Assembly (NCBI RefSeq): GCF_025666195.1
Contig: NZ_CP102592.1
Location: forward strand, 1,674,001 to 1,738,000
Source: Xanthomonas sp. CFBP 8443
GTDB lineage: Bacteria; Pseudomonadota; Gammaproteobacteria; Xanthomonadales; Xanthomonadaceae
Length of the DNA: 64,000 bases
Reading direction: 5' to 3'
The position numbers and the translations under genes are program-made. This document shows, in pieces, positions 16,035 to 24,249 of the stretch (its first letter is position 1; each line of letters starts with the position of its first letter). A model generated the notes under the pieces. It was not told where the DNA came from. It saw only the letters and a program-made list of their open reading frames with translations, and made no database searches.

Positions 16035-17231
16035 ATGCGCGCACTGTGCTGGAACGGCGTGAACGACCTGCGCGTGGAGACGGTGCCCGATCCGGGCATC
16101 GTCAATCCGCGCGACGTGATCCTGAAAGTCGGACTCAGCACCACCTGCGGTTCCGACCTGCACTTCATCGATGGCTACATTCCGAGCATGCGCGAGGGCG
16201 ATGTCATCGGCCACGAATTCATGGGCGAGATCGTCGAGGTCGGCCCGCAGGTCAAGTCGCTGCGCGTCGGCCAGCGCGTGGTGGTGCCGTCCTTCATCTC
16301 CTGCGGCGAGTGCTGGCATTGCGGGCGCCAGGAGTTCTCGCTGTGCGACAACACCAATCCGAACTGGGAGATGCAGGAGCCGCTGCTGGGCCACCCGACG
16401 GCCGGCATCTACGGCTATACCCATGCTTTCGGCGGCTACGCCGGATCGCACGCGGAGTTCATCCGCGTGCCGCATGCCGACGTCGGCTGCTTCCCGATTC
16501 CCGACGAGGTTGCCGACGACGACGCGCTGTTCCTGTCCGACGCCGGCCCGACCGGCTACATGGGCGCGGATTTCTGCCGGATCCAGCCCGGCGACACGGT
16601 CGCGGTGTGGGGCTGCGGCGGCGTCGGCCTGATGGCGCAGCAGAGCGCGAAACTGCTCGGCGCCGAGCGGGTGATCGGCATCGACCGCCTGCCCGAGCGC
16701 CTGGCCATGGCGCGCGACGTGCTCGGCGTGGAAGTGATCGACTATTCGGCGGTCGACAGCGTGGTCGACGTGCTGCGCGAGATGACCGGCGGGCGCGGCC
16801 CGGACGCGTGCATCGACGCGGTCGGCATGGAGGCGCACGGCACCGGCCTGGGCTATGCCTACGATCGGGTCAAGCAGGCGTTGCACCTGCACACCGACCG
16901 CGGGCAGGCGCTGCGCGAAGCGATCCTCGCTTGCCGCAAGGGCGGCGTGCTGTCGATCCTCGGCGTGTACGGCCTGATGGACAAGTTCCCGCTGGGCGCG
17001 ATCATGAACAAGGGGCTGACCGTGCGCACCGCGCAACAGCATGGCCAGCGCTACGTGCCGCAGTTGCTGGAGCTGGCGCGCAGCGGTGCGCTCAAGTCGC
17101 GCTTCCTGGCCACGCACAGGATGCCGCTGGAGGAGGCGGTCCGCGGCTACGACATGTTCAAGCACAAGCACGAAGGCTGCGTGCGCGCGGTGTTCGTGCC
17201 GGGCATGGCGAGCGCGCGCGCGGCGGTGTAA
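16035..17231 (+). CDS. zinc-dependent alcohol dehydrogenase, formaldehyde-dehydrogenase-like
   Basis: A 398-residue MDR-superfamily dehydrogenase. Catalytic zinc ligands are in TTCGSDLHF and GHEFMGEIVEVG. The structural zinc lobe is CGECWHCGRQEFSLC, which has the four cysteines. The nucleotide site is WGCGGVGLMAQ with an acidic residue (GIDRLPER) after the second strand, favouring NAD(H). Overall layout matches the glutathione-independent formaldehyde dehydrogenase-like branch. AGGA at 16024-16027 precedes the ATG. The natural substrate is unknown; association with DUF4142 and SRPBCC genes suggests a stress-related detoxifying role (inference). Confidence 0.88.
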   Translation: MRALCWNGVNDLRVETVPDPGIVNPRDVILKVGLSTTCGSDLHFIDGYIPSMREGDVIGHEFMGEIVEVGPQVKSLRVGQRVVVPSFISCGECWHCGRQEFSLCDNTNPNWEMQEPLLGHPTAGIYGYTHAFGGYAGSHAEFIRVPHADVGCFPIPDEVADDDALFLSDAGPTGYMGADFCRIQPGDTVAVWGCGGVGLMAQQSAKLLGAERVIGIDRLPERLAMARDVLGVEVIDYSAVDSVVDVLREMTGGRGPDACIDAVGMEAHGTGLGYAYDRVKQALHLHTDRGQALREAILACRKGGVLSILGVYGLMDKFPLGAIMNKGLTVRTAQQHGQRYVPQLLELARSGALKSRFLATHRMPLEEAVRGYDMFKHKHEGCVRAVFVPGMASARAAV

Positions 17232-17298
17232 TAGTCTCCGCGGCGGCGGGCGCTCTAAGGTGGCGGCATTCTCCGCTTGCTTCGCCACGGACCGCCTC

Positions 17299-18315
17299 AT
17301 GGGACACGACCACAGCCACGCGCCGACCGAGATCCGCCACGAGAAGCCGTTGTGGTGGGCTCTGGGGCTGACCGCCACGTTCCTGCTGGCGGAGATCGCC
17401 GGTGCGTTCCTGACCAACAGCCTGGCGCTGCTGTCCGACGCCGCGCACATGGCCACCGATACCCTTGCGCTGATGATCGCGCTGGTCGCGGTACGGCTGA
17501 GCCGGCGCCCGCCCGACGCCAAGCGCACCTACGGCTACGCGCGGCTGGAAGCGCTGGGCGCCTTGTTCAACGGCGGCATGCTGTTCGTGGTCGCCGCCTA
17601 CATCCTGTGGGAGGCGGTGCAGCGGTTCCGCCAGCCGCAGGACGTGGCCACGGTCGGCATGCTCGGCATCGCCGCGTTCGGCCTGCTGATCAACCTGATC
17701 TCGATGCGCCTGCTCAAGGCCGGCAGCGGCGAGAGCCTGAACATGAAGGGCGCCTACCTGGAAGTGTGGAGCGACATGCTCGGCTCGGTGGCGGTGATCG
17801 TCGGCGCGCTGGCGATCCGCCTCACCGGCTGGAAGGTGATCGACCCGATCCTGGCGGTGCTGATCGGCCTGTGGGTGCTGCCGCGCACCTGGGTACTGCT
17901 GCGCGAGGCGATCAACGTGCTGCTGGAAGGCGTGCCCAAGGGCGTGGACCTGGCCGCGCTGCGCGGCTACCTGCGCAGCGCTGCGGGCGTGGAAGACGTG
18001 CACGACCTGCATGTGTGGGCGCTGGCCTCCAGCACGCCGGCGTTGACCGCGCACGTGGTGGTCGCCGACGGTACCGATGCCGATGCGCTGCGCGCGACCC
18101 TGTGCGACGGCCTGCATGCGCGCTTCGACATCGACCACGTCACCTTGCAGATGGAAGCCGGACACTGCGGCGCGCAGCCATGCGGCACGCCGGCACGCGC
18201 TGGCGCGGGTGGCGAAGATCATGTGGATCACGATCACGATCACGGGCACGACAAGCACGACGGCCACGGTCATCGACACGGCCATGCGCATGGTGCGCAC
18301 GGGCATTCGCATTAG
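17299..18315 (+). CDS. cation diffusion facilitator (CDF) zinc/cobalt exporter, CzcD/ZitB-like
   Basis: A 338-residue inner-membrane antiporter that exports Zn2+ and related ions. Six transmembrane helices are visible, with the metal-site motifs LLSDAAHMATDTLAL (helix II) and VWSDMLGSVAVIVGA (helix V), each with the Asp expected of CDF transporters. A cytoplasmic C-terminal domain (VHDLHVWALASSTPALTAHVVV) follows. Both ends are His-rich: MGHDHSH at the N-terminus and a tail of alternating His/Asp/Gly from about residue 305. These are probable metal buffers. A 29-bp-arm hairpin lies beyond the stop. Confidence 0.92.
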   Translation: MGHDHSHAPTEIRHEKPLWWALGLTATFLLAEIAGAFLTNSLALLSDAAHMATDTLALMIALVAVRLSRRPPDAKRTYGYARLEALGALFNGGMLFVVAAYILWEAVQRFRQPQDVATVGMLGIAAFGLLINLISMRLLKAGSGESLNMKGAYLEVWSDMLGSVAVIVGALAIRLTGWKVIDPILAVLIGLWVLPRTWVLLREAINVLLEGVPKGVDLAALRGYLRSAAGVEDVHDLHVWALASSTPALTAHVVVADGTDADALRATLCDGLHARFDIDHVTLQMEAGHCGAQPCGTPARAGAGGEDHVDHDHDHGHDKHDGHGHRHGHAHGAHGHSH

Positions 18316-18374
18316 TGAGCTGAGTTGCTGCAGGTCTGGAATTCTGCAGTCGGCTTAGGCAATCCGGATGCCAC

Positions 18375-18444
18375 TTGTGGGAGCGACTTCAGTCGCGACG
18401 GGCATTACCGGTAAAGCCCGTCGCGACTGAAGTCGCTCCCACAA
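18375..18444. repeat. REP dimer forming a 29-bp-arm hairpin
   Basis: Arms 18375-18403 and 18416-18444 are perfectly complementary. The 12-base loop itself holds the palindrome TTACCGGTAA. Each arm is a GTGG-type REP unit with the inner hairpin GCGAC-TTCA-GTCGC. It sits between the convergent czcD-like and fadB-like genes, where it could act as a bidirectional transcription barrier. Confidence 0.85.
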
Positions 18445-18491
18445 TGGTCCTGGTACCTGCAACTGCCCGGGAAAAGTCCGCCGAGCCGAAC

Positions 18492-20573
18492 TCAGGCCAC
18501 CGGTTCGCGCAGCGCCGGCGCATCCCAGCCCGGGCGCGGCGCGAAGCGCTCGCCGTAGCGCGCCTGCAACGCGCGCAGCCGCGCCAGCAGCGCGTCGGCG
18601 CCGGCCGCACGGATGTGCTGGATCGGGCCGCCGCGGAACGGGGCGAAGCCGGTGCCGAAGATCACCCCGGCGTCGAGCAGGTCCGCATCGGCCACCACGC
18701 CCTCGTGCAGGCAGGCCACCGCCTCGTTGAGCAGCGGCAGGATCAGGCGGTCTTCCAGGTCGTCCGGCGCCTGATAGTCCTTGGCCACCTCCGGCTTCTT
18801 CGCGCGCCCGTTTTCCCACGCGTACAGCCCCTGGCCATCCTTCTTGCCGCGCTTGCCCGCGTCCACCGTCTGCAGCGCGGCGGGAATCGGCAGGCCCAGG
18901 AACGGCGCCAGTTCCGCGCCGACCCCGGCGGCCACGTCCAGGCCGACGGTGTCGATCAATTCGATCGGCCCCATCGGCATGCCGAACTTCACCGCGGCCT
19001 TGTCGATCGCCGGGCCGGGGATGCCCTCGGCATAGGCGGTGGCCGCTTCCAGCAGGTACGGGAACAGCACGCGGTTGACCAGGAAGCCGGGCGTGCCGGC
19101 GACCGGCACCGGCAGCTTGTCGATCGCCTTGCAGAACGCCGCCAGCCGCTTCTGGTTGTCCAGCGCCAGGCCGTCGTGGCAGACGATCTCCACCAGCGGC
19201 ATCTGCGCCACCGGGTTGAAATAGTGCAGGCCGGCGAACTGCGCCGGGCGCTGGATGTGCTCGCGCAGTTCGGTCAGCGGGATCGAGGAGGTGTTGGTGC
19301 TGAGCAGCGCATCGGGCTGCATCCGCGGCTCCAGCGCCTGGTACAGCTCGCGCTTGGCCTGCGGGTTCTCGATGATCGCCTCGATCACCAGATCCGCCAC
19401 CGGCACGCCGTCGCCGGCCAGGTCGCCCTTCAGCCGCGCCGCCACCGCCGGGCGCTTGCTGTCGTCCTTGACCCGCTTGGCGAACAGTTCGCCGGCGCGG
19501 GTCAGCGCGCCATCGATGAAGCGCTGCTCGCGGTCCTGCAAGGTCACTTCGAAGCCCTTGTAGGCCGACCAGGCGGCGATGTCGCCGCCCATCACCCCGG
19601 CGCCGACCACGTGCACGTGGCGGATGCCCGGCGGCGGCATGCCGCCGCCATCCTTTCCGCCCAGCGCCTTGAGCCGCTCGGTGAGGAAGAAGATGCGGAT
19701 CAGGTTGCGCGCGGTCGGCGTGCTGGCCAGCTTGACCACCGCCTTGCGCTCGGCGTCCAGCCGCGCCTGGATGCCGCCGCCGCCGCTGCGCTCCCACACG
19801 CCGATCAGCGCGTACGGCGCCGGGTAGTGTTCCTTGCGCGCCTTGCGCGCGACCTGCTTGCGCATCTGCGGCGCCAGCAGCTTGCGCGCCGGCCAGGTGT
19901 TGCTGGCCCAGGCGGTGGCGCGCTGCTTGAACGGGCGCGCGCTGCCGGTCAAGGCCAGCGCCACTGCGGTATCGACCAGCACCGCCGGTGCGGCGACCTT
20001 GTCGACCAGGCCCATAGACCGTGCCGCCGACGCCGACACGGTGCGTCCGGTCAGCATCAGGTCCATCGCCGCCGGCGCGCCGACCAGCCGCGGCAGGCGC
20101 GCGCTGCCGCCCCAGCCGGGGAAGATGCCGAGCTTGGTCTCGGGCAGGCCGATGCGGGTGGCGCCGTCGCTGGACGCGACCCGGTAGCGGCAGGCCAGCG
20201 CGATCTCGGTGCCGCCACCCATGCAGAAGCCGTGGATCGCGGCCACGGTCGGGCAGGGCAGTTCGGCCAGTTTCTGGAAGGTGGCCTGGCCGCGGCGGAT
20301 CGCGTCGTTGACGGTGCCGCGGCGATCGAATTCCTGGAATTCCTTCAGATCCGCGCCGGCGATGAAGCCATTGGCCTTGGCCGAGCGGATCACCACGCCC
20401 TTGGGCGGGTCGATGGCGATGCGCTCGAGCAGGTCGCCCAGTTCCAGCAGCACGTCCTGCGACAGCGCGTTGACGGGCGCGTCCTGGCGGTCGAGGCTGA
20501 GCACGACGACGCCGTCGTCGCGGATGTCCGCTTGCCAGTGACTGAATCGGAGCCCATCGAAGCCTGAGAGCAT
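18492..20573 (-). CDS. 3-hydroxyacyl-CoA dehydrogenase/enoyl-CoA hydratase (FadB/FadJ-like)
   Basis: A 693-residue bifunctional beta-oxidation enzyme. The N-terminal crotonase domain (1-190) shows the oxyanion and catalytic blocks IAGADLKEF, GFCMGGGTEIALA and PETKLGIFPGWGG with both catalytic Glu positions kept. A linker leads to the NAD-binding motif VVGAGVMGG (about 310) and the dehydrogenase C-terminal repeats (HYFNPVAQMPLVEIV, FGTGFAPFRGGPIQH). It hydrates enoyl-CoA and oxidises 3-hydroxyacyl-CoA. The ATG at 20571-20573 begins the conserved part. ATGs at 20585 and 20615 would add 4 or 14 residues; none has a strong ribosome-binding site. No thiolase is adjacent; one is encoded at 50813-51988. 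Confidence 0.92.
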   Translation of the reverse strand: MLSGFDGLRFSHWQADIRDDGVVVLSLDRQDAPVNALSQDVLLELGDLLERIAIDPPKGVVIRSAKANGFIAGADLKEFQEFDRRGTVNDAIRRGQATFQKLAELPCPTVAAIHGFCMGGGTEIALACRYRVASSDGATRIGLPETKLGIFPGWGGSARLPRLVGAPAAMDLMLTGRTVSASAARSMGLVDKVAAPAVLVDTAVALALTGSARPFKQRATAWASNTWPARKLLAPQMRKQVARKARKEHYPAPYALIGVWERSGGGGIQARLDAERKAVVKLASTPTARNLIRIFFLTERLKALGGKDGGGMPPPGIRHVHVVGAGVMGGDIAAWSAYKGFEVTLQDREQRFIDGALTRAGELFAKRVKDDSKRPAVAARLKGDLAGDGVPVADLVIEAIIENPQAKRELYQALEPRMQPDALLSTNTSSIPLTELREHIQRPAQFAGLHYFNPVAQMPLVEIVCHDGLALDNQKRLAAFCKAIDKLPVPVAGTPGFLVNRVLFPYLLEAATAYAEGIPGPAIDKAAVKFGMPMGPIELIDTVGLDVAAGVGAELAPFLGLPIPAALQTVDAGKRGKKDGQGLYAWENGRAKKPEVAKDYQAPDDLEDRLILPLLNEAVACLHEGVVADADLLDAGVIFGTGFAPFRGGPIQHIRAAGADALLARLRALQARYGERFAPRPGWDAPALREPVA

Positions 20574-20744
20574 GGGGAGGACCATCCGCTTGTGTATGGA
20601 GAAGATCGTTATCATCCAGAGGTTGTTTCCGTTGCGTCAAATCCCAATCCACAGGGAAGTGACGCCGTCCCGCGACCGCTGGCCTGCCGCCAGCCTAACG
20701 GAATGCGGGTTAACGTCGTGGGGCGGCGGTCCGCTAGGGACGCT

Positions 20745-20771
20745 GAACTTTTTTCCGGATTGGCGGTCAGA
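20745..20771 (+). promoter_or_regulatory. sigma-E-type promoter of rpoE
   Basis: GAACTT (20745-20750), 15 bases, then GTCAGA (20766-20771) closely matches the RpoE consensus (GGAACTT, about 15-16 bases, GTCnnA). It lies 41 bases before the rpoE ATG, so RpoE probably activates its own operon. Confidence 0.75.
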
Positions 20772-20811
20772 TGGTCCGACGTAGGTTGGGCTGACAGGAG
20801 TGCGGCCCGTT

Positions 20812-21432
20812 ATGGCCGATGTCGAAACACCTCAGGAGCTGGACCTGGAACTGGTCCGGCGCGTGCAGCGCGGCGAGAGCGCGGCGTTCGATGTGCTGGT
20901 GCGCAAGTACCAACACCGGATCGTCGGCCTGATCGGGCGCTACATCGCCGACTGGAGCGAATGTCAGGACGTGGCCCAGGACACCTTCATCCGCGCCTAC
21001 CGCGCGATAGGGAATTTCCGCGGCGACGCCCAGTTCTCCACATGGTTGCACCGGATCGCCGTGAACACCGCCAAGAACTACCTGGTCGCGCACAACCGCC
21101 GGCCGCCCACCGACGACGTCGACGTGCTCGACGCCGAGCAGTTCGACAGCGGTACGCGCTTGCGCGACACCGACACGCCCGAGCGCGAACTGATGCGCCA
21201 GGAGCTGGAACAGACGGTGATGAAGGCGGTCAATGCGTTGCCGGAAGAATTGCGAACCGCCATCACCCTGCGCGAGGTGGACGGGATGAGTTACGAGGAC
21301 ATCGCGCAGAAGATGGGTTGCCCGATCGGCACGGTGCGCTCGCGCATCTTCCGCGCGCGCGACGCCATCGACGCCGAACTCCGTCCCCTGCTGGATACCG
21401 ACAGCGCCACTCGTGAGCGACACCGCGTATGA
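20812..21432 (+). CDS. rpoE: RNA polymerase sigma factor RpoE (sigma-E)
   Basis: A 206-residue ECF sigma factor for envelope stress. Region 2 holds AAFDVLVRKYQHRIVGL and DVAQDTFIRAYRAIGNFRG. Region 4 holds LPEELRTAITLREVDGMSYEDIAQKM with the helix-turn-helix PIGTVRSRIFRARD. The ATG at 20812 follows ACAGGAG; a GTG at 20800 in the same frame is less likely. Its stop overlaps the rseA start (ATGA), so the two are translationally coupled. The upstream sequence carries a sigma-E-type promoter. Confidence 0.95.
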   Translation: MADVETPQELDLELVRRVQRGESAAFDVLVRKYQHRIVGLIGRYIADWSECQDVAQDTFIRAYRAIGNFRGDAQFSTWLHRIAVNTAKNYLVAHNRRPPTDDVDVLDAEQFDSGTRLRDTDTPERELMRQELEQTVMKAVNALPEELRTAITLREVDGMSYEDIAQKMGCPIGTVRSRIFRARDAIDAELRPLLDTDSATRERHRV

Positions 21433-22391
21433 TCGATAGCACCGCCATTCCCCAGCCCGAACCGGCCCCCGGCGCCACGCCGCCGGACAAGTTCGAACTG
21501 CACTACCGACAGCAGCTGTCCGCGCTGATCGACGGCGAGCTGCCGGCCGACGAGGCGCGCTTCGTGCTGCGCCGGTTGCAGCACGACGAGGAGCTGTCCG
21601 GCTGCCACGAACGCTGGCAGCTGTGCGGCGACATCCTGCGCGGCCGCGTGTGCGTGCCGGCGCCGGCCGATTTCGGCGCGCGGGTGCGCCAGGCGGTGGC
21701 GGCCGAGGCGCAACACGCCGATGCGGCGCGCGCCGGCGACGCCGTCGGCAGCCGCCGCGCCTGGCGCTGGGGCGGCAGTGCGGCGCTGGCGGCATCGGTC
21801 GCCGCGATCGCCTTGTTCATGGCCCGCGAGCGCCTGCCCGAGACGGCACCGGCGCCCGCGACGCAGGTCGCTAGCAGCGCGGCTCCTGCTTCCGCCGCGC
21901 CTGCGGCCCCGACGGCCGTCGCGCAGGTGCCGGCACCAACGCCGACGCCGACGCCGGCCGATCCGCAGGGCGATCTCGGCGCGGCGGTCGCCGCGGCGCC
22001 GGCGGTGGCTATCGCCGCCACCCGCCGCCAGGACGCCGCCGCCCGCCGCGGCGCGACCCGCACCCAGCAGGCCGCGCGCAGCAGCGCCGCGCGTGCGGCC
22101 GAGCCGGCGCGCGCGATCGCCGCCGCCACGCCGCCGCGGCCCGCGCCTGCGTCGCCGCTCGCGCCGACGGCGGCCGGGCAGGTGGTCGCGCAGCAGCATG
22201 CCGGCGATCCGTTCGCGCACCAGCCCGCTCCGTTGCAGGCGCGCCCCTGGCCGCGCTCGACGCTGGCGCCGGTCGCGTCCGGCGGCGCATTCACCGCCAG
22301 TTTCCCGCGCCAGGGCGCAGCGGCGGCGTTCTATCCGTTCGAGCCGCGACTGCCGGCCGACGCGGCGTCCGAATCGTCGCCACACCCTTGA
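21429..22391 (+). CDS. rseA: sigma-E factor negative regulatory protein RseA
   Basis: A 320-residue anti-sigma factor. The cytoplasmic RseA N-terminal domain is at about 20-90 (YRQQLSALIDGELPADEARFVLRRL, with the Trp-Gln-Leu-Cys block that follows). A single transmembrane helix (GGSAALAASVAAIALFMA, near 118-135) follows. The periplasmic remainder is very rich in Ala and Pro with no clear RseA C-terminal domain, so it is compositionally unusual. RseA holds RpoE at the membrane until regulated proteolysis releases it. rseB is absent from this operon; mucD follows directly. Confidence 0.88.
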   Translation: MIDSTAIPQPEPAPGATPPDKFELHYRQQLSALIDGELPADEARFVLRRLQHDEELSGCHERWQLCGDILRGRVCVPAPADFGARVRQAVAAEAQHADAARAGDAVGSRRAWRWGGSAALAASVAAIALFMARERLPETAPAPATQVASSAAPASAAPAAPTAVAQVPAPTPTPTPADPQGDLGAAVAAAPAVAIAATRRQDAAARRGATRTQQAARSSAARAAEPARAIAAATPPRPAPASPLAPTAAGQVVAQQHAGDPFAHQPAPLQARPWPRSTLAPVASGGAFTASFPRQGAAAAFYPFEPRLPADAASESSPHP

Positions 22392-22491
22392 AGCCAGGCG
22401 TCGGCCGAAGCCCGTGCTTCGCTCCGGCGCGCGGCGCCCGCGGCACCGCCGCGGTGTTCCTTTCCTTTCCCGAACCGGAGGCTCGCGTCCG

Positions 22492-24051
22492 ATGACTCAC
22501 CGTATCCGCAACCATCTGCTGGGCATGTTGGCCCTGACCTTGCCGCTGGCCGCGTGCGCGCAGCAGCCCGAGTCGGCCGCGCCCGCCGCCGCGGCAGCGC
22601 CAGCCGCGCGCGCGGCGCCCGCGCCGCAGTTGGTCGCCGGCCTGCCCGATTTCACCAACCTGGTCGAACAGGTCGGGCCGGGCGTGGTCAACGTCGAAAC
22701 CACGATCAGCCGCAAGGCCGCGGCGGCCGCGCGCGGTGGCGGCGGGATGCCCGACGATGCGCAGATCCCGGAGTTCTTCCGCCGCTTCTTCGGGCCGGGC
22801 GGGATGCCGGGCCAGCCGGGGATGCCCGGCCAGGGGCCGGACGAGGACGACGACGGCGGCCCCAGCGGCCGCTCGATGGGTTCGGGCTTCATCATCTCGG
22901 CCGACGGCTACGTGCTGACCAACCACCACGTGGTCGACGGCGCCAGCGAGGTCAAGGTCAAGCTGACCGACCGCCGCGAGTTCACCGCCAAGGTGGTCGG
23001 CAGCGACCAGCAGTACGACGTGGCGCTGCTGAAGATCGACGGCAAGAACCTGCCGACGGTGCGCGTGGGCGATTCCAACGTGCTCAAGCCCGGGCAGTGG
23101 GTGGTGGCGATCGGCTCGCCGTTCGGCCTGGACCACTCGGTCACCGCCGGCATCGTCAGCGCCACCGGGCGCAGCAACCCGTACGCCGACCAGCGCTACG
23201 TGCCCTTCATCCAGACCGACGTGGCGATCAACCAGGGCAATTCCGGCGGCCCGCTGCTCAACACCCGCGGCGAGGTGGTCGGCATCAACTCGCAGATCTT
23301 CTCCGCGTCGGGCGGCTACATGGGCATCAGCTTCGCGATCCCGATCGACCTGGCGATGAGCGCGGTCGAGCAGATCAAGAAGACCGGCAAGGTCAGCCGC
23401 GGCATGCTCGGCGTGACCATGCAGCCGAACATCAGCGACGTCGAGGCCAAGGGCCTGGGCCTGGCCGACACCCGCGGCGCGCTGGTCAACGGCGTGCAGC
23501 CGGGCAGCGGCGCGGCCAAGGCCGGGATCGAGCCGGGCGACTTCATCGTTGCCTTCAACGGGCAGAAGATCAACACGCGCGAGGACCTGCCGCCGCTGGT
23601 GGGCATGCTGCCGCCGGGCAGCAAGGCGCGCGTCACCGTGATCCGCGACGGCAAGCCGCGCGACATCAGCGTGACCCTGAGCGAGCTCAGCGACGACGGC
23701 GTGGCCATGGGCCAGCAGCTGCCCGGCCGCGGCGGTGCGGCGCCGGCGCCGCAGGCCGCCGAGAGCAGCGCGCTGGGCATCAGCGTGGAGGAGATCCCGG
23801 CGCCGGTGCGGCAGAAGCTCGGGCTGCGCGCCGACGAAGGCGTGCAGGTGGCGCAGGTGAGCCGCGCGGTGGCGAGCAAGTCGCAGCTGCGCCCGGGCAT
23901 GATCGTGCTGCAGGTCGGGCGCACCCCGGTGTCCAGCGCGGCGCAGTTCCAGAAACTGACCGCCGGCGCGAAGAAGGGCGACGTGGTGATGCTGCTGGTG
24001 CGCGCGCCGGGCAGCCCGGCCAGCCAGTTCGTCGCGATCAGCGTCGACTGA
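22492..24051 (+). CDS. mucD: DegP/HtrA-family periplasmic serine protease MucD
   Basis: A 519-residue protease-chaperone that degrades misfolded envelope proteins. The signal peptide ends in a lipobox (LAAC, Cys22), so this copy may be a lipoprotein. The trypsin-like domain has the catalytic triad His146 (TNHHVV), Asp176 (YDVALLK) and Ser251 (GNSGGP). Two PDZ domains follow, around 300-390 and 410-510. A Gly/Pro/Met-rich insert at about 84-125 corresponds to the flexible LA-loop region. The gene follows rseA by 100 bases and is probably in the sigma-E operon. A strong stem-loop follows its stop. Confidence 0.93.
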   Translation: MTHRIRNHLLGMLALTLPLAACAQQPESAAPAAAAAPAARAAPAPQLVAGLPDFTNLVEQVGPGVVNVETTISRKAAAAARGGGGMPDDAQIPEFFRRFFGPGGMPGQPGMPGQGPDEDDDGGPSGRSMGSGFIISADGYVLTNHHVVDGASEVKVKLTDRREFTAKVVGSDQQYDVALLKIDGKNLPTVRVGDSNVLKPGQWVVAIGSPFGLDHSVTAGIVSATGRSNPYADQRYVPFIQTDVAINQGNSGGPLLNTRGEVVGINSQIFSASGGYMGISFAIPIDLAMSAVEQIKKTGKVSRGMLGVTMQPNISDVEAKGLGLADTRGALVNGVQPGSGAAKAGIEPGDFIVAFNGQKINTREDLPPLVGMLPPGSKARVTVIRDGKPRDISVTLSELSDDGVAMGQQLPGRGGAAPAPQAAESSALGISVEEIPAPVRQKLGLRADEGVQVAQVSRAVASKSQLRPGMIVLQVGRTPVSSAAQFQKLTAGAKKGDVVMLLVRAPGSPASQFVAISVD

Positions 24052-24072
24052 ACCGCCGCGTCAGGGAGTGCC

Positions 24073-24110
24073 AAAGACGGCCAGCGAGCCCCGGTTCGCT
24101 GGCCGTCTTT
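24073..24110 (+). terminator. stem-loop terminator after mucD
   Basis: A 15-bp perfect stem (24073-24087 with 24096-24110) closes an 8-base loop. The right arm ends in TTT and is followed by GATTTC. It begins 22 bases after the mucD stop codon and probably ends the rpoE-rseA-mucD transcript. Confidence 0.75.
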
Positions 24111-24199
24111 GATTTCATTGGGTTTTCCTGCGCGACGCCGCAGCCAGGCACGCGCTTGCGACGACCGCCTCAGCGCAGGCGTCCGCTTCGCTCCGGGCA

Positions 24200-24208
24200 T
24201 GCGATAAT
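24200..24208 (+). promoter_or_regulatory. extended -10 promoter element of lepA
   Basis: TGCGATAAT is an extended -10 (TG-n-GATAAT), 41 bases before the lepA ATG. The same word with one change (TGCGACAAT) lies at a similar distance before rlmD and nagZ. No good -35 was seen, which fits the extended -10 class. Confidence 0.5.
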
Positions 24209-24249
24209 GGCCCGTTATCCTGACGACGGTCCTGGCCGCCGCCCACCTC

